Both the position numbers and the translations under genes were made by a program. This document shows positions 8,540-16,007 of a stretch of 64,000 bases of DNA, in pieces. The notes beneath the pieces were generated by a model. It had not been told where the DNA came from. It saw only the letters and a list, made by a program, of their open reading frames with translations, and made no database searches. Numbering within the stretch: the stretch's first letter is position 1; each line of letters starts with the position of its first letter. This DNA comes from JAJFUE01 sp039683515 (GTDB taxonomy: Bacteria; Sumerlaeota; Sumerlaeia; MVZB01): contig JBDKRG010000003.1 of the NCBI GenBank assembly GCA_039683515.1, positions 68,496 to 132,495 of the forward strand. Reading direction: 5' to 3'.

Positions 8540-9751
8540 TCAGGCCTCCATCAGTTCGGGATTGAGATTCATGGCGTGGAGCCGGTCGCGGATCTCGTCG
8601 CGGTAGACGGGGTTCATGACGATCACGGTCGCGGGGCGGTCCTGCGCGAGCTCGTCGGGCGCCAGGATCCGGTGGCCGGTTCCGGCCAGGTAATGGCCGC
8701 GCTTGTTGGGGTTGATGTCGACGACGCCGCCGATTTCGTCCCCCGCGCCGACCATGTTCAGGAACCCGACCGCCTTGGCGCCGGCGCCCCACGCGACGAC
8801 GCGGCGGCCCTCGGCGCCCCACTGCGCCAGCCGCTCGCGCCAGCCGCCCACGCGGCGCTCGAACTCGGCGCCGAAGGCCCGGACCTGGGAGGCGATCGCG
8901 GCCAGTTCGTGCCGGCGCAGGGGTCGCCCCTCCTCGTTGCCGCCGGCAAGGGCGTCGATGCACAGGAACTGGCCGGCGTAGCCCTCGGCCAGGCGCGCGA
9001 TCCGGAACCCCCGGTCGCAGAAGATGCGCGCCAGGGAGGCGGCGCTGAAGTACGAGCAGTGCTCGTAGATGATGTCCCACACCGACAGGCCGCGCAGGAT
9101 GAACTCGACGTTGGGGACCTCGGCGTAGACGACCGCGTCCCGCCGCCCGCCGATCGCGGCGCGGATCATCGAGACGAACCGCGCCGGCTCCGGCACGTGC
9201 TCCAGGACGTAGCGGCTGCAGACCAGGTCGCCGCCCACGCAGCCGTATTTCTGCGAGAACATGTCGCGCACGAACGTCACCGGCCGGCCGGCCGGATCGA
9301 GCTCGCCCTCGTAGCTCGGGTCGAAGCCGACGCCGCGGTTGCCCCCCGCCTCGCACAGCATGCCGAGGAAATCGCCCTTGCCGCAGCCGATGTCGACGAC
9401 GGTCTTGTCGCGGATCCCGTACGACTCGACGAGGCGCTCCACCAGCCGCCGGGTGTATTCCTGGAAGACGTCCGAGTAGTGGAGCGAGTTGTCGTAGGCG
9501 GTGTCGTAGACGAGCAGGGCGGGGTCGAACGCCTCGTTCCAGATGAAGCTGCAATGCGGGCAGAACGCGAGCCGGACCGGTCCGCGGGCGGAGGCGCGGG
9601 CGGCCTCAGGGGTCTCGAACTGGCGGCCGATGAGGACCGGCATGGCGGCCAGGCTCATGAACGCCGAGCCCTCGCCGGCGCAAACGGGGCACGCCGGCCG
9701 GGCCGGGCGCGCCGCCCGCCCCGTCGCGGCGGCTTGTGCGGATGGCTTCAT
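8540..9751 (-). CDS. SAM-dependent methyltransferase, zinc-finger type (paralogue 3)
   Basis: The 403-residue protein has CPVC/CPHC zinc ligands at the N-terminus, a Rossmann SAM motif VVDIGCGKGDFLGML and the C-terminal motifs WGAGAKAVGFLN and VDINPNKRGHY. The start is set at MKPSAQ because that ATG overlaps the TGA of the upstream gene (ATGA). A longer open frame through the upstream gene is not real. With the next gene it forms a divergent pair distinct from the NovU-like paralogues, keeping the fold but with changed active-site surroundings. A role in polysaccharide sugar or backbone methylation is inferred. Confidence 0.83.
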   Translation of the reverse strand: MKPSAQAAATGRAARPARPACPVCAGEGSAFMSLAAMPVLIGRQFETPEAARASARGPVRLAFCPHCSFIWNEAFDPALLVYDTAYDNSLHYSDVFQEYTRRLVERLVESYGIRDKTVVDIGCGKGDFLGMLCEAGGNRGVGFDPSYEGELDPAGRPVTFVRDMFSQKYGCVGGDLVCSRYVLEHVPEPARFVSMIRAAIGGRRDAVVYAEVPNVEFILRGLSVWDIIYEHCSYFSAASLARIFCDRGFRIARLAEGYAGQFLCIDALAGGNEEGRPLRRHELAAIASQVRAFGAEFERRVGGWRERLAQWGAEGRRVVAWGAGAKAVGFLNMVGAGDEIGGVVDINPNKRGHYLAGTGHRILAPDELAQDRPATVIVMNPVYRDEIRDRLHAMNLNPELMEA

Positions 9752-10965
9752 CGCAGCACCCTCGTTTCGGCATGGACGCCGAGGCGCGCCAGCTCGCGCG
9801 CGATCTCGTCGCGGTAGACCGGGTTCATGACGATGACCAGGTCGATCGGCTTGCGGCGCAGCCACTCGGGCGAGACGATCGGCGGCGCGCAGCCGGGCAT
9901 GTATTTGCCGTGCTTGCGCGGGTTGATGTCGACGACCGCCTCGATCTCGTCGGCCAGGCCGAGCGTGGCAATAAAGCCCACGGCCTTCGAGCCCGAGCCC
10001 CACAGCACGGCGCGCCGGCCGCGGCGGTGGAGCGAGCGGATCTCCGCGCGCCAGCGGCGAATCTCCCGGGCGGCGCGTTCGGCAAAGGCGTCGACGGCGG
10101 CGGCGAGCCCCGCCATCTCCTCGCCCTGGTCGACCGGCCCGCCGCAGCCGTCGGGGCGCGCCTCGATGACGAGGTACTGGTCGCCGTAGACGCGCTGCAG
10201 CCGCAGGGCGTCGAAGCCGTTGTTCCTGAACAGGTTCTCGAGGCTGAGCATCGTGAAATACGAGCAGTGCTCGTAGTAGAGGTCCCAGAACGCGCCCTCG
10301 ATCAGGATGCGCTCGAGGTCGGGGACCTCGAAGCCGAGGACGACGTCGTCGCGCCCCTCGAGGTTGCGCCGCAGCATGGCGAGGAAATCGGCGACGGGGC
10401 CGATGTGCTCGAGCGTGTGGCGGCAGCAGACGAAATCGGCGGCAACGTCCCGGTGCGCCTCGCCGTAATTCTCGGCGCGGAACTCGACGCGCTCGCCGGC
10501 GGGGCCGCGGCCGGCCACGTAGGCCGGATCGAAGCCGATGCCGCGGTTGTTCCCCATCGAGCAGATCAGCGCGAGGAACTCGCCCTTGCCGCAGCCGATC
10601 TCGAGGATGCGCCGGTCGCGCAGGCCGTAGCGCTCGATCCAGTCGCCGGCCAGCCAGCGCGCGTACTCGCCGAACGTCGGCGAGGCGCCCTGCGTCTCCT
10701 CGTACTGCGCCGAGTAGTCGAGCAGCTCGGGCCGGAACGCGGTGTTGGCGACGAAGCCGCACTCGAGGCACAGCGCCAGCTCGAGCCGGCCGCGGGGCTG
10801 CGCCAGCGCGGTCTCGCGGTCGGGCATCTGCAGGCACGCGTGCGCCGGGACGGAATCGACCTCGTAGAAGTCCTTCCACGCGCGGCCGCCGCACGCCGGG
10901 CAGGCGATCCGGTCGCGGGCGGCCTCGCCGAGGGCGCGCTCGGATGTGGTCGGCTGCTGGTTCAT
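9748..10965 (-). CDS. SAM-dependent methyltransferase, zinc-finger type (paralogue 4)
   Basis: The 405-residue protein carries CPACGG and CLEC zinc-ligand pairs, a SAM motif ILEIGCGKGEFLALI and the C-terminal WGSGSKAVGFIATL and VDINPRKHGKYMPG. It is clearly homologous to the gene directly downstream, including EHCSYF and IVMNPVYRDEI, so the pair arose by duplication. Both ends overlap neighbours by ATGA, with the epimerase stop upstream and the paralogue start downstream, which indicates a tightly coupled operon. It is predicted to methylate a sugar in the cell-surface glycan; this is family inference only. Confidence 0.83.
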   Translation of the reverse strand: MNQQPTTSERALGEAARDRIACPACGGRAWKDFYEVDSVPAHACLQMPDRETALAQPRGRLELALCLECGFVANTAFRPELLDYSAQYEETQGASPTFGEYARWLAGDWIERYGLRDRRILEIGCGKGEFLALICSMGNNRGIGFDPAYVAGRGPAGERVEFRAENYGEAHRDVAADFVCCRHTLEHIGPVADFLAMLRRNLEGRDDVVLGFEVPDLERILIEGAFWDLYYEHCSYFTMLSLENLFRNNGFDALRLQRVYGDQYLVIEARPDGCGGPVDQGEEMAGLAAAVDAFAERAAREIRRWRAEIRSLHRRGRRAVLWGSGSKAVGFIATLGLADEIEAVVDINPRKHGKYMPGCAPPIVSPEWLRRKPIDLVIVMNPVYRDEIARELARLGVHAETRVLR

Positions 10966-12050
10966 GGCGCCTGATCCAATCCGGGCTTGAACGCCGCATC
11001 CCCCCCCGACGCCCGGGCTTCCGCCTCGGTCCAGCGGAAGTTCTCGTCGAGCATTCCCTCGCGCAGACGGCTCTGCAGGCACTTGATGCGCATGAAGCGG
11101 TGCCCTTCGAGCTGGTCGAGCGTCAGGCCGTGCTTGCGGAACGCGCGGTAGAGCTCCTCGACGCCGGCCGCGACGTTCCACCCCGGCGCGAAGTCCGGGA
11201 CGAGCCGCTTGATCTTGCCGAAGTTGACGCGGTAGCAGCGGCGGTCGGGCTCGGCGCCCTCGGCGAACTCGATCCGGCTGCTCGGGACGACGGCCCGGAC
11301 GAACTCGGCGACCTCGCGGATCTGGTAGTTCTCGCCGTCGCGGCCGACGTTGAACGCCTCGTTGTGGACGGCGTCGACGGGGGCCTCGGCCACGGCGAGG
11401 AACGCGCGGCAGATGTCCTGGACGTGCACGAGCGGCCGCCACGGCGTCCCGTCGCTCTTGATCATCACCTCGCCGGTCGTGAACGCCCAGCCGACGAGGT
11501 TGTTGACGACGAGGTCGGCGCGCAAGTAGGGCGAGACGCCGTAGGCGGTCGCGTTGCGCAGGAACGTCGGGTGGAAATCGTCCGTGGCGAGGGCGGCGAT
11601 GTCGCGCTCCGAGCGCACCTTCGACTCGGCATACGCCGTGACGGGGTGGAGCGGCGCGGTCTCGTCGAGGATGTCCCCGGGGCCCGACGCGCCGTACATG
11701 CTGCACGAGGAGGCGAACAGGAACCGGCCGACGCCGGCCTCGCGCGCCGCGAGCGCCAGGTGCACCGAGCCGCGGTGGTTGATCTCGAACGTGATCGCGG
11801 GGTCGAGGTTGCCGAGCGGATCGTTCGACAGCGCGGCCAGGTGCATGACGGCGTCGAAACCGCCCAGGTCCTGCGGGGCGATCTCGCGCAGATCCATGCG
11901 CAGCGTCGGGGTCGGCGCCGGCGGCGGGCCGAACCCGCACCCCTCGTAGTAGAACGTGTCGAGCCCGACGACCTCGTGGCCGGCGCCCTTGAGGACCCCC
12001 GCCAGAACGCTCCCGATGTAACCCTCGTTGCCTGTGACTAAAATGCGCAC
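10962..12050 (-). CDS. NAD-dependent sugar epimerase/dehydratase (SDR)
   Basis: The protein has the extended-SDR signature TGNEGYIGS at the N-terminus, an SSCSMYG catalytic Ser/Thr region and the YAESK active-site motif. I chose the GTG at 12050 because an AAGGAG sits 7 bases upstream. The longer open frame runs back through an intergenic repeat and is not credible. That gives 362 residues, normal for nucleotide-sugar epimerases and dehydratases. It would interconvert or dehydrate a nucleotide sugar with bound NAD. It is the first gene of a coupled block with two methyltransferases (ATGA overlaps). The precise reaction is unknown. Confidence 0.85.
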   Translation of the reverse strand: MRILVTGNEGYIGSVLAGVLKGAGHEVVGLDTFYYEGCGFGPPPAPTPTLRMDLREIAPQDLGGFDAVMHLAALSNDPLGNLDPAITFEINHRGSVHLALAAREAGVGRFLFASSCSMYGASGPGDILDETAPLHPVTAYAESKVRSERDIAALATDDFHPTFLRNATAYGVSPYLRADLVVNNLVGWAFTTGEVMIKSDGTPWRPLVHVQDICRAFLAVAEAPVDAVHNEAFNVGRDGENYQIREVAEFVRAVVPSSRIEFAEGAEPDRRCYRVNFGKIKRLVPDFAPGWNVAAGVEELYRAFRKHGLTLDQLEGHRFMRIKCLQSRLREGMLDENFRWTEAEARASGGDAAFKPGLDQAP

Positions 12051-12118
12051 GGGTGTTCTCCTTTTCTGAAAACTTGCAAAGAAACGAGCAAGGATCAGGC
12101 CGCAGCCCGCCTCCTCCG

Positions 12119-12168
12119 ATTCGTGCTCGTGCTCGTGCGTCGTGCGTCGTAATCGTAATCGTAATTCG
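12119..12168 (-). repeat. GATTAC/GACGCAC/GAGCAC repeat tract
   Basis: Read on the minus strand this is GATTACGATTACG followed by GACGCAC units and GAGCAC units, upstream of the epimerase start. It is one of at least eight tracts in the window. Confidence 0.85.
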
Positions 12169-12250
12169 CTCAATCGCGCGCGTTGATGAGCCGGTTTCTT
12201 CGCCCGAAACCTGAAAGTACCGCGCGCCCACGCTTCAATGCCTGAATCGA

Positions 12251-12303
12251 TTGCGATTACGATTACGAGCACGAGCACGACGCACGACGCACGATCACGA
12301 GCA
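12251..12303 (+). repeat. GATTAC/GAGCAC/GACGCAC repeat tract
   Basis: A plus-strand copy of the same tandem hexamer/heptamer repeat, facing the copy at 12119-12168. It has no unique spacers, so it is not a CRISPR array. Confidence 0.85.
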
Positions 12304-12344
12304 TGGACATCAACCTTCACATACGGTTCGGCGTTTATTCGCCG

Positions 12345-13904
12345 CTACCGGCCAACTGTTGCCGCCGAGCCGGTTGGCCGGGGCGCGTCCGACCACGTGG
12401 CGCGCAGGCTCGCGATCTCCTCCAGCATCCGCGCGTGCCACATGAGCGGCAGCCAGACGATCGCGATCGCGGCCGCCGCGCACGCCGCCCACGCCAGCGA
12501 CGGCCCATGCAAATGCAGGAGGCCGTAGCGGCAATACAACCCCGAAACGGTCAGGACCGCGCCGCCGCCGATGAACCACGACGGCCGGCCCAGCAGGTCC
12601 GACCATTCCATCACGGTGTTGGCGACGACGAACCGGTAGAGCAGCGGCGTGCGCACCAGCACGCCGACGCCGGAAAACCACAGCGCCGCCGCCTGGAGGC
12701 CGTACCTGACGCCGATCGCCACCGACAGCCCCGAAAACAGGGCGTTGAAGATCGAGAAACGCAGGCACGCCCGCGAGTTGCCGGTCGTGACCAGGATCCA
12801 GATCGCGATGACGGAAATCGCCTCGGTGGCGGCCAGCGGCGACAGGTAGGTGAAGACCCGCGCCGCGGGGCTCCACTGGTCGCCGAGGTAAATGTGGATC
12901 AGCTCGGGGGCGGTCAGGACGCCCACGACGGCGATCGGGACGGTCACGCCGCACGCCAGCAGGATCATCCGCCGGCAGATGTTGCGGTAGCGCTCGGGCT
13001 CGTCCTGGACGCGGCACAGCGCCGGGATCGCCACTGACGAGGCCGGCGACGACATCTGGCTGGTCGGCATCAGCGTCAGGCGGTAGGCGCGGTCGAACAG
13101 GCCGACGCTCGTCGAGCCGAGTGCGCGCCCGATCAGGATGAGCGGCAGGTTTTCGCAGATGTAATTGAAGAGGGCCGCGGCGGTCAGGCGCCCGCCGAAG
13201 CCGAGCATCGGCCCGATGCCGCAGTCGCGCCGGAACCGCCCCGGCCGCCACGGAGTCACGTACCAGACCAGCGCGCAGCCAGCGGCGGCCTCGGCCACGG
13301 CCATGCCGACCAACGACCAGTAACCGAATCCCGCGAGCGCCAGGGCGATGCCGGTCGCGATGCGCGCGACCGCCGTCGCGAGGTCGATCGCCACGAGGGC
13401 GCGGAACCGCATCTGGCGGCGCAGGATCGCCAGGTGCTGGACGGTCAGGCCGCCGAGGATGAACGTGGCCGCCAGCGCCAGCGTGATGCCCAGCAGCCGC
13501 GGCTCGTTGTTGAACCAGGCCAGCAGGGGGGCCAGCGCCGCGACCAGCGCCATCAGGGCCGCGCTCAGCGCCACGTTGACCCAGAACAGCGACGAAACCT
13601 GGGCGTGGTTGATCTCGGGCCGCTGCAGCGTGGCCATGGAGAGCCCCGCGTCCTTGAACATCGCGATGAAGCCGGTCACGGCCAGGACCATCGCGATCAG
13701 GCCGAAGTCGGCCGGCACGAGCAGGCGCGCCAGCGCCGCCGTCGACCCGAACTGCAGGGCGACCTTGACCGCCTGGGCCATCATCGTCAGCGCGCCGCCG
13801 CGCATCGAGCGCCGCTTCAGGTCGGCCTTGAGGTGCTCGGTCCGGAACACCTCGGCGTATTGTTCTTCCTCGGCCAGTCGCAACGTTCCGCTCCGGTCCG
13901 TCAT
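12345..13904 (-). CDS. Polysaccharide flippase (Wzx/MOP superfamily)
   Basis: The 519-residue protein is hydrophobic, with regularly spaced membrane segments from about residue 35 onward and an N-terminal LKRRSMRGGALTM typical of WzxC-like lipopolysaccharide exporters. Such proteins move undecaprenyl-linked oligosaccharide repeat units across the inner membrane. The start MTDRSG overlaps the stop of the next upstream gene (ATGA), which rules out the longer frame of 46 extra codons. With the O-antigen polymerase-like gene at 21.8 kb it would supply a Wzx/Wzy-dependent export route. Confidence 0.87.
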   Translation of the reverse strand: MTDRSGTLRLAEEEQYAEVFRTEHLKADLKRRSMRGGALTMMAQAVKVALQFGSTAALARLLVPADFGLIAMVLAVTGFIAMFKDAGLSMATLQRPEINHAQVSSLFWVNVALSAALMALVAALAPLLAWFNNEPRLLGITLALAATFILGGLTVQHLAILRRQMRFRALVAIDLATAVARIATGIALALAGFGYWSLVGMAVAEAAAGCALVWYVTPWRPGRFRRDCGIGPMLGFGGRLTAAALFNYICENLPLILIGRALGSTSVGLFDRAYRLTLMPTSQMSSPASSVAIPALCRVQDEPERYRNICRRMILLACGVTVPIAVVGVLTAPELIHIYLGDQWSPAARVFTYLSPLAATEAISVIAIWILVTTGNSRACLRFSIFNALFSGLSVAIGVRYGLQAAALWFSGVGVLVRTPLLYRFVVANTVMEWSDLLGRPSWFIGGGAVLTVSGLYCRYGLLHLHGPSLAWAACAAAAIAIVWLPLMWHARMLEEIASLRATWSDAPRPTGSAATVGR

Positions 13905-14746
13905 TCGAAATTGTGGTTGCCCGCGAGGCGGCGGATGCGCCGCGCGATCCGGCTCCTCAGGCGCCGCCAGCCGACGTGGCTGCGGGGATCGGGCGAGGCC
14001 CGCTGCAGCGACCGCGCCAGGCGCCGGCTGATTTCGCGCCACTGCTCGAGCGACGTGATCCCCTGGTTGACCGCGGTCAGCGGCAGGTTCGCCCGGAACT
14101 CCTCATCCGTGCGGAACGGGTAATACGGCGAGCGCGCGTCGTCCATGTGCTCCTCGTGGATGAACGGGTAGTACCAGCCGTTGACCCACCCGCGCAGCGC
14201 CGCGCGCAGGCCGTAGTCGGAGAACGTCTCCCGGGGGCCGATCGGGCCGAGGTCGTCGTAGACGGCGCGCTTCATCACGTAGCCGCTCCCCTGCACCCAG
14301 CAGTTGAGCATCAGCCGGTGACCGTTGAAGACGCGGATCTTCCGGCTCGCGGCGGGCTCGTCGAAGTCGTCGTCGTAAAACCGCCACGCGGCGACGATCC
14401 CCAGCCGCGGGTTGGCCTCGTGCGCCGCGACGAGCCGGCGCGCCCAGCCGTCGTCGAGCAGGCAGTCGTCGTCGACCTTGGAAAGGTATTCGCCGTCGGA
14501 GTGCGACCAGAACCAGTTGGTCGGCTCGCGCAGCTGCTTGTTCTCGGAGCTGATTTCGAGCCGGTAAAAGCTCGGGTGGTTGGAAAACGCGCGGATGACC
14601 TCGAGCGTGTCGGGATGGTCGCCGTTCTGCCAGATCCAGACGCGCATCGTGTCGTCGCACGTCGCCAGCAGCCGCTCCAGCGCCATCTTCGTGTACGCCG
14701 GCCGCCTGCACGTGATCATGAGGATGTCGTGGGCGCGCGCGCTCAT
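13901..14746 (-). CDS. Glycosyltransferase family 2-like
   Basis: The 281-residue protein begins ILMITCRRPAYTKMAL and has a KVDDDCL acidic motif near residue 92, the likely metal/nucleotide-sugar site of the GT-A fold. The C-terminal tail is strongly basic (RSRIARRIRRL), which may contact membrane lipids. It overlaps both neighbours by four bases (ATGA): the flippase start downstream and the GT4 stop upstream. It is therefore part of one translationally coupled run. Donor and acceptor are not predictable. Confidence 0.78.
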   Translation of the reverse strand: MSARAHDILMITCRRPAYTKMALERLLATCDDTMRVWIWQNGDHPDTLEVIRAFSNHPSFYRLEISSENKQLREPTNWFWSHSDGEYLSKVDDDCLLDDGWARRLVAAHEANPRLGIVAAWRFYDDDFDEPAASRKIRVFNGHRLMLNCWVQGSGYVMKRAVYDDLGPIGPRETFSDYGLRAALRGWVNGWYYPFIHEEHMDDARSPYYPFRTDEEFRANLPLTAVNQGITSLEQWREISRRLARSLQRASPDPRSHVGWRRLRSRIARRIRRLAGNHNFE

Positions 14747-15942
14747 CGTTGGCCGCCTGTCCGCGATTCAAACCCCGTCAGCGCGTTGACCTGTTGGACG
14801 AGCGTCCGCTTCTCGTTCTTCCAGGCGTGCCGCCGGTAGATCGCCGTGGCGCGGGCCAGGACGCCGGCGCCGCGGGCGGGATCGTCGTGGATGCGCGCGA
14901 TGGCGACGGCGAGGCTGTCGGCGCTGTCGGCGTCGAAATAGAAGATCGAGTCGTCCGGGAAATAGTCGAGGATGCCGCGCGTGCGCGGGACGACGACCGG
15001 CTTGCCGGCGCTTAAATACTCGAAGATTCGCGTCGGCAGGTTGATCTCGGTGAACGGCGTCAGCCGGTTCGGGATGACGCCGAGGTCGATCGCCGGGATC
15101 GCGGCGGCGATCTGCTCGAGTGGCACGTGGCCGTGGTAGCGGACGCGGTCGCCGAGCCCGCGCCCCCGCACCAGGTCGAGGAACGGCTCGAGCCAGTCGC
15201 CCTCGCCGTAGACATCGAACCTGAGGCGCGGGATGCGCCCCTCGAGCCGCCCGATCGCGTCGAGGACGAGGTCGAGGCCGTGGCGATGATAAATCCCGCC
15301 GTGAAACATCAGCCTGAATTCGAATGCGGATTGCGGATTGCGGATTGCGGAATTGAAGATTTCCTCCTGCGGCGAGTTCATCAGGATGTGGATCTTTTCG
15401 GGCGGGCACCCGCGCGCGACGAACCGGTCGCGGAACGCGACGTTGGGCGTGAAGACCAGGTGCGCGACGCGGATCGAGAGCCGCTCGAGCGCGGCCATCG
15501 CCCGGAACGCCCGGCCCGCGGGGCTGATCCCGAACTTGGTCTGATACATCTCCGGGCTCGGGTCGTGCAGGTCGAGGACGACGCGCGCGCCGGCGAGCCG
15601 CGCCGGGATCGCGCAGAACACCAGGACGTCGGGCATGTTGTGGACGTGCACGACGCGGTAGCGCCGCCAGGCGTGCAGCGCCGTCAGCCAGATCAGGCCC
15701 AGGACCTCGAACCACAGGTAATCCCAGACGTAACGGAGCTTGCCGGCGCGCCGGCGGTCCATCGGCACGCGGTAGACGCTCACGCCGCCCACCTCCTCGC
15801 GCGGCGCCTGGCCCGGGCGCCTGAGGCAGACGACGTCGACCGCGTAGCCGGCCTCGACCAGGGCCTCGGCCTCGCGCCGCACCCGCGGGTCCTGCGGGTA
15901 ATACGAACAGACGAGCATGCCGATGTTGGAGTTCACCTTCAT
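14743..15942 (-). CDS. Glycosyltransferase family 4 with an in-frame repeat insertion
   Basis: The 399-residue protein is a GT-B enzyme: an N-terminal domain with CSYYPQDPRVRREAEAL, then RLMFHGGIYHRHGLD and a C-terminal INLPTRIFEYLSAGKPVV donor-binding segment. Between the domains, about residues 198-210, the coding sequence contains NSAIRNPQS, which is the translation of the dispersed GGATTGC repeat. The frame is intact across it, so the loop appears to have absorbed a repeat copy. A GAGG precedes the start. The enzyme should add a sugar to lipid-linked glycan in the cytoplasm. Confidence 0.85.
   Translation of the reverse strand: MKVNSNIGMLVCSYYPQDPRVRREAEALVEAGYAVDVVCLRRPGQAPREEVGGVSVYRVPMDRRRAGKLRYVWDYLWFEVLGLIWLTALHAWRRYRVVHVHNMPDVLVFCAIPARLAGARVVLDLHDPSPEMYQTKFGISPAGRAFRAMAALERLSIRVAHLVFTPNVAFRDRFVARGCPPEKIHILMNSPQEEIFNSAIRNPQSAFEFRLMFHGGIYHRHGLDLVLDAIGRLEGRIPRLRFDVYGEGDWLEPFLDLVRGRGLGDRVRYHGHVPLEQIAAAIPAIDLGVIPNRLTPFTEINLPTRIFEYLSAGKPVVVPRTRGILDYFPDDSIFYFDADSADSLAVAIARIHDDPARGAGVLARATAIYRRHAWKNEKRTLVQQVNALTGFESRTGGQR
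15316..15354. repeat. GGATTGC-family repeat inside a coding region
   Basis: Three tandem GCGGATT units flanked by GAATTC-like bases match the intergenic copies near 7.2, 39.2 and 63.8 kb but lie within the GT4 gene without breaking its frame. Confidence 0.85.
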
Positions 15943-15958
15943 GCAATCGCCTCACAAA

Positions 15959-16000
15959 CTCGTGCTCGTGCGTCGTGCTCGTAATCGTAATCGTAATCGC
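15959..16000 (-). repeat. GATTAC/GAGCAC repeat tract upstream of GT4 gene
   Basis: On the minus strand: three GATTAC units, then GAGCAC and GACGCAC units, ending about 16 bases before the glycosyltransferase start codon. It has the same order and polarity as the other start-proximal copies. Confidence 0.85.
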
Positions 16001-16007
16001 GCTCCCA

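Larger units (their letters stand above)
12051..12344. other. Intergenic gap with two inverted repeat tracts
   Basis: No gene is supported. Two copies of the GATTAC/GAGCAC repeat lie in opposite orientation (12119-12168 and 12251-12303), so the transcript could fold into a long hairpin separating the flippase and epimerase transcription units. Short palindromes such as GCGCGCG occur between them. Confidence 0.6.

Noticed and set aside
8540..12231. Very long minus-strand frames joining neighbouring methyltransferases and the epimerase
   Set aside because: They run out of frame through real genes that have clear starts, ATGA overlaps and family motifs.
12051..12320. N-terminal extension of the epimerase through the repeat
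   Set aside because: The extension has no family similarity and passes through a repeat; AAGGAG positions the GTG at 12050.
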